Assembly: GCF_002312815.1 (NCBI RefSeq)
Contig: NZ_NKQJ01000002.1
Span: 1 to 64,000 of the forward strand
DNA: 64,000 nt
Direction: 5' to 3'
From: Agaribacterium haliotis
GTDB taxonomy: Bacteria; Pseudomonadota; Gammaproteobacteria; Pseudomonadales; Cellvibrionaceae
The position numbers and the translations under genes are program-made. Under the pieces are notes generated by a model, which saw nothing but the letters and a program-made list of their open reading frames with translations, ran no database searches and was not told where the DNA came from. This document shows positions 41,843 through 51,546 of this stretch, piece by piece (position 1 is the stretch's first letter; each line of letters opens with the position of its first letter).

Positions 41843-42733
41843 TTACGAGGTTTGCAAAGCTGCAATACGCCGCTCTAAAGGCGGGTGGGTCGCAAACAGA
41901 GCCTGAAAGCCTGTAGTAAAACCCGAACTAATGCCAAAGGCTCGCATCGCATCGGGCATCTGATTGGGCACGTGGGCACGCGTCTCTTCTTGCAGGCGGC
42001 GCAGCGCGGCAATCATCGACTCCCGATCCGCTAATTGCGCACCGGCAATATCTGCGCGGAACTCTCGCTTGCGACTAAACCAGGCCACAATAATATTGGC
42101 GAGAAAAGCCAGCACAACCTGAGCCACCATCGTTGTCACAAAATAACCAATGCCATAACCGCGCTCATTTTTAAGGATCGCACGATCGACAACATGGCCA
42201 ATAATTCGCGCGAAGAACATAACAAACGTGTTTACAACACCCTGCACCAAGGTCAGCGTAATCATATCGCCATTGGCGACATGACCAATTTCATGGCCGA
42301 GCACTGCGCGAATCTCATTTTTGTTAAAGCGCTGCATCAAGCCGGCACTCACCGCAACTAGAGCGTTATTGCGATTTGCGCCGGTAGCAAAAGCGTTGCT
42401 CTGCTGAGCAGGGAAAATACCAACTTCCGGCATACCTATGCCCGCGCGCTGACTCAGGTCGCGAACCGTCTCGAGTAACCAGCGCTCTTCAGGGTTGCGC
42501 GGATTATCGATTATTTGCACACCCGCGGTTTTTTTCGCAATCCACTTCGACATAAACAGCGAAATCAGCGAGCCGCTAAAACCAAATACCGCACACATAA
42601 CTAGCAGTGCCTGTACATTCAGGTCGCTGCCATTTTCGGCCAATATGGTATTGACCCCGAGCAGGTTCAAAACCACACCTGCAACAATTAACACAGCAAA
42701 GTTGGTCGCCAAAAACAAACCAATGCGTTTCAC
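41843..42733 (-). CDS. htpX: Membrane metalloprotease HtpX
   Basis: 296 residues from GTG 42733, preceded by GGAGG at 5 nt; a TTG four codons earlier lies on the ribosome binding site itself. Two N-terminal membrane helices (about 5-25 and 40-60), the M48 motif HEIGH (H147, E148, H151), two more helices (about 155-215), and the third zinc ligand in [16 protein letters not shown]. The end [12 protein letters not shown] is typical. It degrades misfolded inner-membrane proteins together with FtsH. Confidence 0.95.
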   Translation of the reverse strand: MKRIGLFLATNFAVLIVAGVVLNLLGVNTILAENGSDLNVQALLVMCAVFGFSGSLISLFMSKWIAKKTAGVQIIDNPRNPEERWLLETVRDLSQRAGIGMPEVGIFPAQQSNAFATGANRNNALVAVSAGLMQRFNKNEIRAVLGHEIGHVANGDMITLTLVQGVVNTFVMFFARIIGHVVDRAILKNERGYGIGYFVTTMVAQVVLAFLANIIVAWFSRKREFRADIAGAQLADRESMIAALRRLQEETRAHVPNQMPDAMRAFGISSGFTTGFQALFATHPPLERRIAALQTS

Positions 42734-42856
42734 CTTAACCTCCAAGAAAATAATAACGCTCCCAACAGATATGGAGCCTCAACAAGCAAATTCAAGCACC
42801 GGGTTTAAGCGGAGTGCGCTTCACAGCCTTGCCTAGTTTACGTCCAATAGCCAAGG

Positions 42857-43246
42857 CTATTTTTTAAGCAACTGCTCGCCGTATAAAGCAATAAGGGCCT
42901 CGCGTTCTTTTTTACGCAAACCTTGAAGCACCAGCGCGTAACTGTGATCAACTTGGCGCTCAAACTCCGACAGCGGCAGTGAAGCGTCAAGCAGCACCGT
43001 ATTCCAGTGTTTTTTATTCATATGATAAGCCGCAATCACGGCTTCAAAGACATCCCGAAGTGCCTGCGCCTCGCCGGGTTCACACTTCAAATTGACCGCA
43101 GCGCGGCCCTTAAAGTTCGACATAAATAGCGCAAACATTTTGCCCCGTATACGCCAGACTTCGGTTTCCGGGCCAAAAGGAAAGTCGCTCTGGGCTTCGG
43201 GCTTGGCGGCAATATAGTTGCGACACAGTGTTGCATAGTCAGACAT
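42857..43246 (-). CDS. MmcQ/YjbR family protein
   Basis: 129 residues. The YjbR fold shows in KPEAQSDFPFGPETEVWRIRGKMFALF (cited: FPFGPETEVWRIRGKMFAL), VNLKCEPGEAQALRD and AYHMNKKHWNTVLLD, with the C-terminal helix VDHSYALVLQGLRKKER. These proteins have a DNA-binding-like CyaY fold; the function is not established. Single gene, divergent from cysE. Confidence 0.88.
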   Translation of the reverse strand: MSDYATLCRNYIAAKPEAQSDFPFGPETEVWRIRGKMFALFMSNFKGRAAVNLKCEPGEAQALRDVFEAVIAAYHMNKKHWNTVLLDASLPLSEFERQVDHSYALVLQGLRKKEREALIALYGEQLLKK

Positions 43247-43317
43247 AGACTATTTCATCCCTTTAAAAGCGTAAGTAAAGGCCCAATAATAACGCTAGTT
43301 ACCTAAGGAATAGCACC

Positions 43318-44142
43318 ATGTCTGTACAAGCCGTACCCACCAGCGTCGGCAGCGACCCCGTTTGGCAGCGTATTCGCGATGAAGTGCGTGAACAGGCCGA
43401 GCAAGAACCCGCGCTCGCCAGCTTTTTACACGCCACCATCCTCAATCACGACACGCTCGAATCTGCTCTGAGCTTTCATCTGGCTAACAAGCTGGCCAAC
43501 CCCGCTATCAGCGCGTTGCAGATTCGCGAGATTATCGAAGACGCAATGAAACGCGACTGCGGCATCAGTACGGCCGTGCGCGCCGACATTAAAGCCGTAT
43601 TCGACAGGGACTCGGCCTGCGATAGCTACAGCATCCCTTTTTTGTACTTTAAAGGTTTTCAAGCTCTGCAGGCCTACCGTATTGCCCACTGCCTGTGGCT
43701 CGGCGGGCGCAGCTCGCTAGCGCTGTTTTTACAGAGCCACATCAGTATGGTCTTTGGTGTAGACGTACACCCGGCCGCGACAATCGGCAAAGGCCTGATG
43801 TTTGATCACGCCACCGGCATTGTTATCGGCGAAACCTGCGTCATCGAAGACGATGTGTCGATTATGCAAAATGTCACACTCGGTGGTACCGGCAAGGTCG
43901 GTGGCGACAGGCACCCCAAAGTGCGCCGCGGTTCACTGATTTCAGCCGGGGTTAAGGTTCTCGGCAATATCGAAATAGGCGAAGGCGCTAAGGTCGGCGC
44001 GGGTTCTGTCGTACTCGACGACGTACCGGCTCATACAACAGTTGTCGGCGTGCCCGCAAAAGCGGTTGGCGTGCCCAAGAGCCAGGCTCCGGCACTGGAA
44101 ATGAACCAGTACATCAACTGTGACTGCGACGACCTCGACTAG
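43318..44142 (+). CDS. cysE: Serine O-acetyltransferase
   Basis: 274 residues, full length. The N-terminal helical domain is followed by the left-handed beta-helix with AATIGKGLMFDHATGIVIGET (catalytic Asp-His), LGGTGKVGGDRHPKVRRG and the C-terminal tail used for feedback inhibition by cysteine and for binding CysK (ends DDLD rather than the common terminal Ile). It makes O-acetylserine for cysteine synthesis. AAGGA precedes the ATG. Confidence 0.94.
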   Translation: MSVQAVPTSVGSDPVWQRIRDEVREQAEQEPALASFLHATILNHDTLESALSFHLANKLANPAISALQIREIIEDAMKRDCGISTAVRADIKAVFDRDSACDSYSIPFLYFKGFQALQAYRIAHCLWLGGRSSLALFLQSHISMVFGVDVHPAATIGKGLMFDHATGIVIGETCVIEDDVSIMQNVTLGGTGKVGGDRHPKVRRGSLISAGVKVLGNIEIGEGAKVGAGSVVLDDVPAHTTVVGVPAKAVGVPKSQAPALEMNQYINCDCDDLD

Positions 44143-44216
44143 GGCCTTTGCCGCGCCCAAGCATCGGGCACAAAAAGTGAGTTCGGCTTCATAGCTGAGC
44201 TCGAATTAACCCAAGA

Positions 44217-44242
44217 AGCGCAGCGCAATTAAAAGCTGCGCT
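44217..44242. terminator. Stem-loop between convergent cysE and epmA
   Basis: 8-bp arms AGCGCAGC (44217-44224) and GCTGCGCT (44235-44242) with a 10-nt A/T-rich loop, overlapping the epmA stop. Probably a shared terminator though it has no long U-run. Confidence 0.45.
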
Positions 44243-45161
44243 GTTTGGCGATGCTATCCAGGCCCAACAGCGCCATTACCAAACGATCGACACCAAGTGC
44301 CACGCCCGCACAATCTGGCAGCCCCTGCTCTAACGCGGCAATAAAATACGGGTCAATATCCCGCTCAGGTTTGCCCAAACTGCGGCGTTTAGCATTATCG
44401 CAGGCAAAGCGCTGGCGCTGCTCATCCGCATCACACAGCTCCCAATAACCATTTGCCAACTCAACACCGTCTATAAAACACTCAAAACGCTTAGCGACTT
44501 TTTGCCCCGCTTTATTAAAACCCAAACGAGCAAGGGCAGCCTGGCACTCGGGGTAGTCATAGACAATATGCAAACCCTGCCCTAACTGCGGCTCAACCAA
44601 GTGACTAAAAATTAGATCGAGCCAACCGCTTTTATCATCCTGCCAATTTACATCGAGCTGCTCTTTGGCCAAGGCCTCAAGCTGTTTGGCGTCGGCGCTG
44701 TGGACATCGATGGAAAAAAGTTTCTCAAACAATTCAGCGTAACTCGAACGCGTAACAGATAAATCCGGCTTTAACAGTAATAACAATTCCGTTATTTCAC
44801 CAATTAAGGCAGTATCATCATAATCGAGCCGATACCATTCGAGCATGGTAAATTCAGCCTCGTGTAAGCGCCCGCGCTCATCGGCACGAAAGGCTTTGCC
44901 AAGTGAATAAACACTACCGCTACCACTGGCCAGGGCTCTTTTCAAATAATACTCGGGCGAGGTTTGCAGCCACTGCTGCTCGCCGTTCACACTGACATCC
45001 AGCGCATCCAGCCACGGATCGCTGACGCTGTACTTCGCCAACACCGGTACTTCTAACTCGAGTACATTTTCCCGGGCAAAAAACTGCCGAATAAGATGTA
45101 AAATTTTTGCTCGCTGCTGCAACACAGAAATATCTGCACTAAGCCGCCATACCTCGGACAT
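44229..45161 (-). CDS. epmA: Elongation factor P beta-lysine ligase EpmA
   Basis: 310 residues. A class II lysyl-tRNA-synthetase catalytic core without the anticodon domain, as in EpmA (PoxA/GenX): EVPVLAKYSVSDPWLDAL, QTSPEYYLKRALASGSG, FRADERGRLHEAEFTMLEWYR (cited in short form) and GVALGVDRLVMALLG near the end. It attaches (R)-beta-lysine to the conserved Lys of EF-P. The substrate protein gene efp (55484) and the beta-lysine maker epmB (58279) are both in this window. Confidence 0.94.
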   Translation of the reverse strand: MSEVWRLSADISVLQQRAKILHLIRQFFARENVLELEVPVLAKYSVSDPWLDALDVSVNGEQQWLQTSPEYYLKRALASGSGSVYSLGKAFRADERGRLHEAEFTMLEWYRLDYDDTALIGEITELLLLLKPDLSVTRSSYAELFEKLFSIDVHSADAKQLEALAKEQLDVNWQDDKSGWLDLIFSHLVEPQLGQGLHIVYDYPECQAALARLGFNKAGQKVAKRFECFIDGVELANGYWELCDADEQRQRFACDNAKRRSLGKPERDIDPYFIAALEQGLPDCAGVALGVDRLVMALLGLDSIAKQRSF

Positions 45162-45385
45162 AAAAACCTCAAATCAAACCACAAAAACATGTGCCAGCCT
45201 GAGCCGACAAATCTAAGCCTGCAACCCTAAGCCTGTAAACTTAAGCCGCAGGCGCAATAAAGTATGAGCTCGCGCAGCTTTTGAAACAGCATCTATAAGT
45301 TATCACTAAATCGTCATAAATACCGTTTAACTTTGCCGCCAATCGTTGTAGTGCGAAGCGGATGCGCATGTGATTGAGAAAAAAT

Positions 45386-45955
45386 ATGAAAAATTCACTG
45401 CCCAGCGCCGCACTGTTTTCTCGAAGTTTGCTTCGATCAGCGCTCACAACAAATAGCAGCAGCCAGACTCAAGCCGGTATTGAAAGGCTCTACCAGAAGC
45501 ACTGGACTGGGCTTTGCCGAAGCTTGCGCAAAGTTTACGGTGAAGGCCCACCCGACGCAGAAGACTTAGCACAAGAAGCCTTTACAAAATACATGCGCAT
45601 GGCCGACACCAGCCATATCGAAGAACCGCGCGCCTTTTTATTGAAAATAGCAATTAACCTCGGGCTGAAATCCCTGCAAAGGCAAAGTCGATCGCAGGAC
45701 TACGTCAATAAACTGATCGAATATGAACGAGAGCAGGTTGAAGAGCGATGCCCCGAGCGTGTTGTTGCGGCTAGGCAAAAAATAAAGTCAGTTGAAAAAA
45801 ATATGCGCAAGTTAAGCAAAAAACAGCGCGAACTGATATTGCGCAGCCGAATCAAAGGGCAAACCTATGCCCAAATTTCCGAAGCTACAGGCTGGAGCGC
45901 TGCAGATATCAGCCGCCAATTAAAAGCCGCACTGGCTGTGCTTGAAACACAGTGA
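45386..45955 (+). CDS. FecI-like ECF sigma factor
   Basis: 189 residues from ATG 45386 (a TTG four codons upstream is also in frame). Region 2: IERLYQKHWTGLCRSLRKVYG and DAEDLAQEAFTKYMR; region 4: LSKKQRELILRSRIKGQTYAQ followed by the helix-turn-helix ISEATGWSAADISRQLKAA. It is directly followed (10 nt) by a FecR-type gene and then an STN-domain TonB receptor, the standard order of cell-surface signalling sets. The extra N-terminal 25 residues are unstructured. Confidence 0.87.
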   Translation: MKNSLPSAALFSRSLLRSALTTNSSSQTQAGIERLYQKHWTGLCRSLRKVYGEGPPDAEDLAQEAFTKYMRMADTSHIEEPRAFLLKIAINLGLKSLQRQSRSQDYVNKLIEYEREQVEERCPERVVAARQKIKSVEKNMRKLSKKQRELILRSRIKGQTYAQISEATGWSAADISRQLKAALAVLETQ

Positions 45956-45965
45956 GGATGCAAAG

Positions 45966-46928
45966 ATGAATCAACAAGTCATCAAACAGCAAGCCAGAGA
46001 CTGGGTATTGCGCATAAACATGAACGGCCTGGACGAGCGCGAGCAACTCGAATTCAATACCTGGATTCACCAGAACCCCAAACACCAACAAGCTTTTTCA
46101 AAAACTGAAGAAACCTGGAAGGCTATCGGCTACGGCGACGAACTGGAGCGATATATCGCCAGCACTGATTTCACTTCACGACAAACCCCATTCGTTAAAT
46201 ACGGGCTAGGCCTCGCTGCGGCAGCCTGTATTCTCATGTTAATTTCGCCTTTTATTTTTAAGCATCACAACCACAGCGAAACGTTTATCTCCAACCATCA
46301 CGGCAACAGTGAATATTATCTAAAAGATGGATCACGATTGCGATTAAGCGGGGATAGCCAAGCGACAATGCGCTGGTCGAAATCAAGTAGAGAACTCACC
46401 CTAGATAAAGGCAGCATCTATATTGAGGTCGAGCACAATACCCAAAAACCTTTCATTGTACACAGCCACCAACATCAAATTATCGTCGTCGGCACGGCCT
46501 TTGAGGTTCAGCAATCTCCGTCGGCAACCCAAATATCGGTCACTGAAGGCCGGGTTAAAATTGAGAAGCCAAAAGCATTTTTATGGAGCAAAAAACACAC
46601 TGCCGATACACTCGAGGCAGGGCAGCAGCTTAAGTTACACACAGATGGAAATAAAGGGAATATTCGCCCTTTTGACAAGAACAACAAACTAGCCTGGTTA
46701 AATGACAGGCTAAGTTATGAACACGAAAAACTCGAACAGATCATCAATGACATCAACCGCTACAGCCACAAGAAATACTTTATTGAAAACAATAAAATAA
46801 AGAACATTAATTTAACCTTGTCATTCAAAACGGATCAGGCAGATGCCGCTATAAAAGGCATCGCAGCAAGCCAGAACCTAAGCTTAATCCATCGATCTGG
46901 ACAAATAGTCATTTCCCACCCCAGATAA
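45966..46928 (+). CDS. FecR family anti-sigma/signal transducer
   Basis: 320 residues from ATG 45966; the frame extends upstream into the sigma gene. The N-terminal DUF4880 cytoplasmic part (QQARDWVLRINMNGLDEREQ, FNTWIHQNPKHQQAF) binds the sigma factor. One transmembrane helix lies at about 81-98 (LGLAAAACILMLISPFIF). The periplasmic FecR domain has the usual EYYLKDGSRLRLSGDSQATMRW-type start, IYIEVEHNTQKPFIVHS and VVGTAFEV, with a C-terminal secretin-like part. It receives the signal from the TonB receptor encoded next. Confidence 0.9.
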   Translation: MNQQVIKQQARDWVLRINMNGLDEREQLEFNTWIHQNPKHQQAFSKTEETWKAIGYGDELERYIASTDFTSRQTPFVKYGLGLAAAACILMLISPFIFKHHNHSETFISNHHGNSEYYLKDGSRLRLSGDSQATMRWSKSSRELTLDKGSIYIEVEHNTQKPFIVHSHQHQIIVVGTAFEVQQSPSATQISVTEGRVKIEKPKAFLWSKKHTADTLEAGQQLKLHTDGNKGNIRPFDKNNKLAWLNDRLSYEHEKLEQIINDINRYSHKKYFIENNKIKNINLTLSFKTDQADAAIKGIAASQNLSLIHRSGQIVISHPR

Positions 46929-47041
46929 ATTATGACAAAAATGAAATATTAAATTTTCGTTAAAAGTAAGATATTCCTGAAATATTTTTTGCGCTAACGC
47001 CTCTTTGAAAGAAACCAATACTGTGCTTTTTGGAGATCACA

Positions 47042-49888
47042 ATGTTACGTAAGCGCTCATCACACACTTTAAAGCAAGCCCGGCTTGCCTTATTACCTCT
47101 GGCCATAGCCAGTTCTGTCGCACTCGCGCAGCTCAACGACAAAAACTATCACATCGAAGACCAAGCCTTAGGCAAGGCGCTAAACCAGCTGTCCCAGCAG
47201 AGCGAACAGATAATTATCGCTCCCGGCGATTTGGTATCGGGAAAGCTTTCTCCAAAAGTTGAAGGCCATATGAGCCTAGAACAAGCACTGGACACCATGC
47301 TTAAAAACAGTGGCTTACAGTATCGCAGCGATAGCAGCGGCGCAATTATTATAGAAAAATCCACGCAGGCAGCGAAAAACCAACAGCAAGCTGTACAACA
47401 GCCAGCGGTTGAGACAATGATTGTAAATGGTCGCTACTCGGCCTCATTGAACCGATCACTTGAAAGTAAACGTGAAGCAAATACAGTTGTTGAGGTTATT
47501 AGCTCAACAGATATTGGTAAATTCCCAACCGAGAATGTCGCCGAAGCCTTACAGGTTGTTCCCGGCGTACAAATTAGTCGCAATCGCGGCGAAGGCCTAT
47601 TTGTCAGTGTGCGCGGACTAGGCCCGGACTTTCAAGTAGCGCAGTTAAATGGCCGCAATATTGCGATAAACGAGAATGTCGAAAATAGCGGCCAGCAGGG
47701 ACGCTCGTTCCGCTTTGATGTATTGGCCTCCGACCATATTGCAGGCATTGAAGTCATTAAAGCTCCAGAAGCACGCCATGATGAAGGCGCAATTGGCGGA
47801 ATTATAAATGTTAAAACCTTTAGGCCGAGCGACTTAGGTAAAACCAACGCACTGACCGCCAAAATCAGCCACTCCGATTTCGCAGACACTACCGACCCTC
47901 GGATTTCAGGCCTGACAAGCTGGACAAATACAAGTGAGAGCTTTGGCGCTTTATTTTCAGCAGCTTACAGCCAGCGCCATATTCGCCAGGATAGAGCCTT
48001 CACGTTTAATTGGATTAAAGGTCAGCTCCAGGACCAAAACGGCGATGATAGCTACAAGGATATTTATGCCCCCCAGCGCAACCGCCCTACGCTTGAGCAA
48101 CAAGATCGAGAGCGAGTCTCAGCATCACTCAGCCTGGAGTGGCAGCCCACAGATAATTATCGAGGCAATATCGATACCTTTTGGTCAAACTACACTGTTG
48201 ATTTTGACGAAATAGGGCTGGATCTTGGAATTAACGGCAACGCCTCAGATGCAATTATTTCAGGTGATTCAATGCTCGCAGCTAAGGCCAGTAATACCGG
48301 TATACAGCTATCGCGCGAAACATCTAAGGCTGCACACGAAAATCTATCTATCGGCACCGACAACCAGTGGCTGCTTGATCGCTGGACCCTGGATCTAAAC
48401 TTATCGTACTCCAATGCAGAAAGTAACACCGACGAACCTATTCGCCGCACCCGCTTGAGAACCTTTGATGAACTCAGCTTTGATTATCGCGCAGGCTATG
48501 AGAGTGGCCCCGATTTATCTACCCCTGTAGACCTGCTCGACCCGGCGAGCTTCCCCGGGCGACGCATTGAATACCGGCCGATCAATGTACAAGATAGCGA
48601 TAGCAGCATTCGTTTTGATGCATTGTACGAGCTAGAAGGCCTGTTTACCGGTCTGCGCACAGGTTTTAGTTACCGAGAACGCTCTCGGGATTACAAACGA
48701 CAAGATATTCGTGTATCACTCGACAACCGCATTTTTGATTTATCGTATTTTGATGCTTTTCCTGTCTCTGACTTCTTATCTGAAACCGATGGCAATTTCC
48801 CCCGCGAGTTCCTGGTGCCAAATTCAGATAAATTCTTTGACGAATATTTTACCGAACAGTACGCCTCTCAACCTATAAACGATAACGACCGCCGCCGCTC
48901 CTACAAAGTAGATGAAGATATCTCTGCGGTTTACGCGCAAGGTGACTTTGATTCAGACAATAGCACTCTTCCTTTTTACGGAAATCTTGGCTTGCGCTAC
49001 GTCAAAACCGTTCAAAAACCTTCAGGCCTGCAGTTGATTGACGGTGTTGGAAAAGAAGTATCATTTACCAACAGCTACTATGACCCGCTGCCTAGCCTAA
49101 ACGTAAACTTCCGCCTGCAAGATAATTTATTACTGCGAAGCGCAGCTGCAAAGGTTATTTCCCGTCCGGCCCTAAATCAGCTTACTCCCGGCTTGAGCGT
49201 CAATACAGACTCACCTACGGCGCAAGGTGGCAACCCTCTTCTTAACCCATATAAAGCGCTGCAGTACGATGCTTCGATAGAGTGGTATTTTGACGACTCA
49301 GCTTTATTAAGCACCGGTGTTTTCTATAAAGACATTCAAACTTTTATTTCTTCCGTATCAAAAAGTGTCGTCATTGGTGGCGAAGATATCGTACTCAGCG
49401 CACCGCTGAACACCGGAGAGGGCAGCATCAGCGGCTTTGAATTTAACTATCAACAAGTATTTTCCAAGCTTGCCTACCCGATGAATGGACTCGGGTTGCA
49501 GTTTAACTATACCTATGCCAACGGCAGTGTCGAAGTAAACGAGGACGATATTCTCGTAGAGCAAGACATTGGCGGCCTATCCGAGAATAGCTTTAATTTA
49601 ATTGCGTTTTATGAGATCGGCAATTTCGCTTCGCGCATCGGTTACAACTGGCGCGATAAATACTTATTAGACAACGGCGTTGGCATCGTCTCCGATGAAA
49701 CCCAAGCTGCGTTTGGCACCGTAGACGCCAGCATAAGTTACGATATTAACGACATATTCTCAGTCTCGCTCGAAGGCGTAAACATCACCAACGCCCAGCA
49801 GAAAACCTACTTTGACGATGAAAATCGAGGCGGCCGTATCGATACCTACGGCAGCCGCTATATTGTCGCTATTCGCAGTAAATTCTAG
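47042..49888 (+). CDS. TonB-dependent receptor with STN signalling domain
   Basis: 948 residues from ATG 47042 (TGGAGATCACA upstream). Signal peptide about 1-30; STN domain about 36-105 (HIEDQALGKALNQLS, GHMSLEQALDTMLKNSGL), which contacts FecR; plug about 130-260 with VPGVQISRNRGEGLFVSVRG and HDEGAIGGIINVKT; large barrel to the terminal Phe. This plug type is common in receptors for carbohydrates or unusual organics in marine Gammaproteobacteria. No Fur-like box is seen, and the next gene encodes a secreted phospholipase, so the substrate may be an inositol phosphate or lipid-derived product rather than iron; this is inference. Confidence 0.9.
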   Translation: MLRKRSSHTLKQARLALLPLAIASSVALAQLNDKNYHIEDQALGKALNQLSQQSEQIIIAPGDLVSGKLSPKVEGHMSLEQALDTMLKNSGLQYRSDSSGAIIIEKSTQAAKNQQQAVQQPAVETMIVNGRYSASLNRSLESKREANTVVEVISSTDIGKFPTENVAEALQVVPGVQISRNRGEGLFVSVRGLGPDFQVAQLNGRNIAINENVENSGQQGRSFRFDVLASDHIAGIEVIKAPEARHDEGAIGGIINVKTFRPSDLGKTNALTAKISHSDFADTTDPRISGLTSWTNTSESFGALFSAAYSQRHIRQDRAFTFNWIKGQLQDQNGDDSYKDIYAPQRNRPTLEQQDRERVSASLSLEWQPTDNYRGNIDTFWSNYTVDFDEIGLDLGINGNASDAIISGDSMLAAKASNTGIQLSRETSKAAHENLSIGTDNQWLLDRWTLDLNLSYSNAESNTDEPIRRTRLRTFDELSFDYRAGYESGPDLSTPVDLLDPASFPGRRIEYRPINVQDSDSSIRFDALYELEGLFTGLRTGFSYRERSRDYKRQDIRVSLDNRIFDLSYFDAFPVSDFLSETDGNFPREFLVPNSDKFFDEYFTEQYASQPINDNDRRRSYKVDEDISAVYAQGDFDSDNSTLPFYGNLGLRYVKTVQKPSGLQLIDGVGKEVSFTNSYYDPLPSLNVNFRLQDNLLLRSAAAKVISRPALNQLTPGLSVNTDSPTAQGGNPLLNPYKALQYDASIEWYFDDSALLSTGVFYKDIQTFISSVSKSVVIGGEDIVLSAPLNTGEGSISGFEFNYQQVFSKLAYPMNGLGLQFNYTYANGSVEVNEDDILVEQDIGGLSENSFNLIAFYEIGNFASRIGYNWRDKYLLDNGVGIVSDETQAAFGTVDASISYDINDIFSVSLEGVNITNAQQKTYFDDENRGGRIDTYGSRYIVAIRSKF

Positions 49889-50038
49889 TTACCCCACAGT
49901 GCACATGGACGTGCACTTTTTCCATAACCAATAGACGCTGAAGCAAAAGGAATATTGGTCAGCAAGGCAAAACATCAACAACATTTTCTCTAACACAATT
50001 GCGTCATCTCACCATTAAATACTCATTCGGGAGTAATT

Positions 50039-51496
50039 ATGAAGATAGTAACTTTACTGTTAACGCTGTTTGTTTCATGCCACAGCCTCGCACTTAACTA
50101 CAACGAGGTTCAGCAAAAATCCTCACACAATAGTTATGGGCGCGACGAAGGCATTTTAGATCAACTGATTTATCACCGCGTAAGATCAATTGAATTCGAC
50201 TTATACAGAAGTAAAATTGGCAGACCTTCTCTACAAGACAACTGGTACGTCTACCACACCCCGGTGTTTGACACCAAAACCAATTGCGATACATTTAAAA
50301 GCTGTCTGAAAGAACTTCAGACCTTTGATAGGCTTCACCCTCAGCACGAAGTTGTCACGGTGTGGTTTGATATTAAAGACGGCTTTAGTGGCGCCAAATC
50401 ACCGGAGGCACTTGATCGTTTAATTACACAATATATTGATAGAGAAGACATACTCAAACCCCAAGACCTGTATCGCGCCTGTCCAGGCGCTTCAAATCTA
50501 AAGCGCAGCGTTAGCCAAGGTTGTTCATGGCCCAATCTGAATCAGCTAAAAGGCAAGTGGATCTTGGTCTTTACCGATACCAGCTACGCTTCCAACAGGC
50601 CATATAGGCTTGGTTTTAGCTCCGCCGCCGTCGACAGAAAAAGTCAGGTCGACAGTTCAAGTAAAATCTTTTTTAATACCGGATCAAGCGATACATCACT
50701 GTTTAAATACGTACAGCAAAAGGGTTTTGTCGTTCGCCGCTACGTAGTTGATGGCGACAATGGCTTTAACAACTCACTACTTGCCGGAGCTCACCATATC
50801 GCCACCAATAAGATCAACTATCACAAAGATTCTTGGTCGCGCACGCACAACGGCAAAGGCTGGCCCTTTGAGTGTTTTAGTAAAAGCTGTACTAATCAAC
50901 AAGAAGACGCCAACATCCTCAGAGTTTCAGTAAATTCCGAAGATATTTGGGGAAGTAGAGATAACTTCAGTTTCTTTTATCTAAATAGAGCCTCTAGCAA
51001 CAGCCGCTGGATCAGTGGTATTCATACAGCAAGTAGCCATGTTGATAAATTTGCCAAAGGCTGTGTAATGGCACGTAGTGAGCTAAGCAACAACAGCCCC
51101 TACTTTGCTGTGTGTCGACCGGCTGACGACAACCCTCTCAGAGTTCAGTGGCGCGACTCTTATGCAGGTGGAACTCAAAGTAGAAGTGTGACTATTTCCG
51201 GCGCATCGGGGATAAGTCAAAAAGACTTAAGTTTTGTCAAGTTAGATATCTATGACGAAGGGCGTTGTGCCGTTGCCTTTGGTTCCCGGGATGGGCGTGA
51301 GTGGACTAAGATCATGTCCCGCTGCTTTTCAAACAGGCTAAGTTATCAGGGCCTTGCCGCAAGCTCTCACGGTAACAACAACATAAACATGCTGTTTTCG
51401 GATTTAAAGCTTTGGGGCTCAAGCGTAAACAGTTCTCAACTTAAAAAAGCAAACATCGGCACAGTCAGATCAGCTTCGATTAGCAATCACCCATAG
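50039..51496 (+). CDS. Secreted PI-PLC-like phosphodiesterase (Ca2+-dependent type)
   Basis: 485 residues with a signal peptide (about 1-18, ending SLAL). The catalytic barrel begins QQKSSHNSYGRDEGILDQL (first catalytic His) and RSIEFDLYRSKIG (Glu/Asp metal ligands), then WYVYHTPVFDTKTNCDTF with the second His, and VVTVWFDIKDGF. This is the pattern of Ca2+-dependent phosphoinositide phospholipase C-like proteins. The C-terminal about 190 residues form a separate Ser/Asn/Asp-rich beta domain with several Cys. The GGGAG-like CGGGAGTAATT precedes the ATG. It follows the FecIR-receptor set by 150 nt, so it may free the ligand that the receptor imports. Confidence 0.8.
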   Translation: MKIVTLLLTLFVSCHSLALNYNEVQQKSSHNSYGRDEGILDQLIYHRVRSIEFDLYRSKIGRPSLQDNWYVYHTPVFDTKTNCDTFKSCLKELQTFDRLHPQHEVVTVWFDIKDGFSGAKSPEALDRLITQYIDREDILKPQDLYRACPGASNLKRSVSQGCSWPNLNQLKGKWILVFTDTSYASNRPYRLGFSSAAVDRKSQVDSSSKIFFNTGSSDTSLFKYVQQKGFVVRRYVVDGDNGFNNSLLAGAHHIATNKINYHKDSWSRTHNGKGWPFECFSKSCTNQQEDANILRVSVNSEDIWGSRDNFSFFYLNRASSNSRWISGIHTASSHVDKFAKGCVMARSELSNNSPYFAVCRPADDNPLRVQWRDSYAGGTQSRSVTISGASGISQKDLSFVKLDIYDEGRCAVAFGSRDGREWTKIMSRCFSNRLSYQGLAASSHGNNNINMLFSDLKLWGSSVNSSQLKKANIGTVRSASISNHP

Positions 51497-51508
51497 TTTT
51501 TAATGAAT

Positions 51509-51546
51509 AGCTGATCACCGGGCTTACTATCGAACGGTGATCAGCT
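51509..51546. terminator. Convergent stem-loop after the PLC gene
   Basis: 12-bp perfect stem: AGCTGATCACCG (51509-51520) and CGGTGATCAGCT (51535-51546), 14-nt loop. It overlaps the stop of the leftward coiled-coil gene (51541). No U-run is present, but the place and strength suit a shared terminator. Confidence 0.55.
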
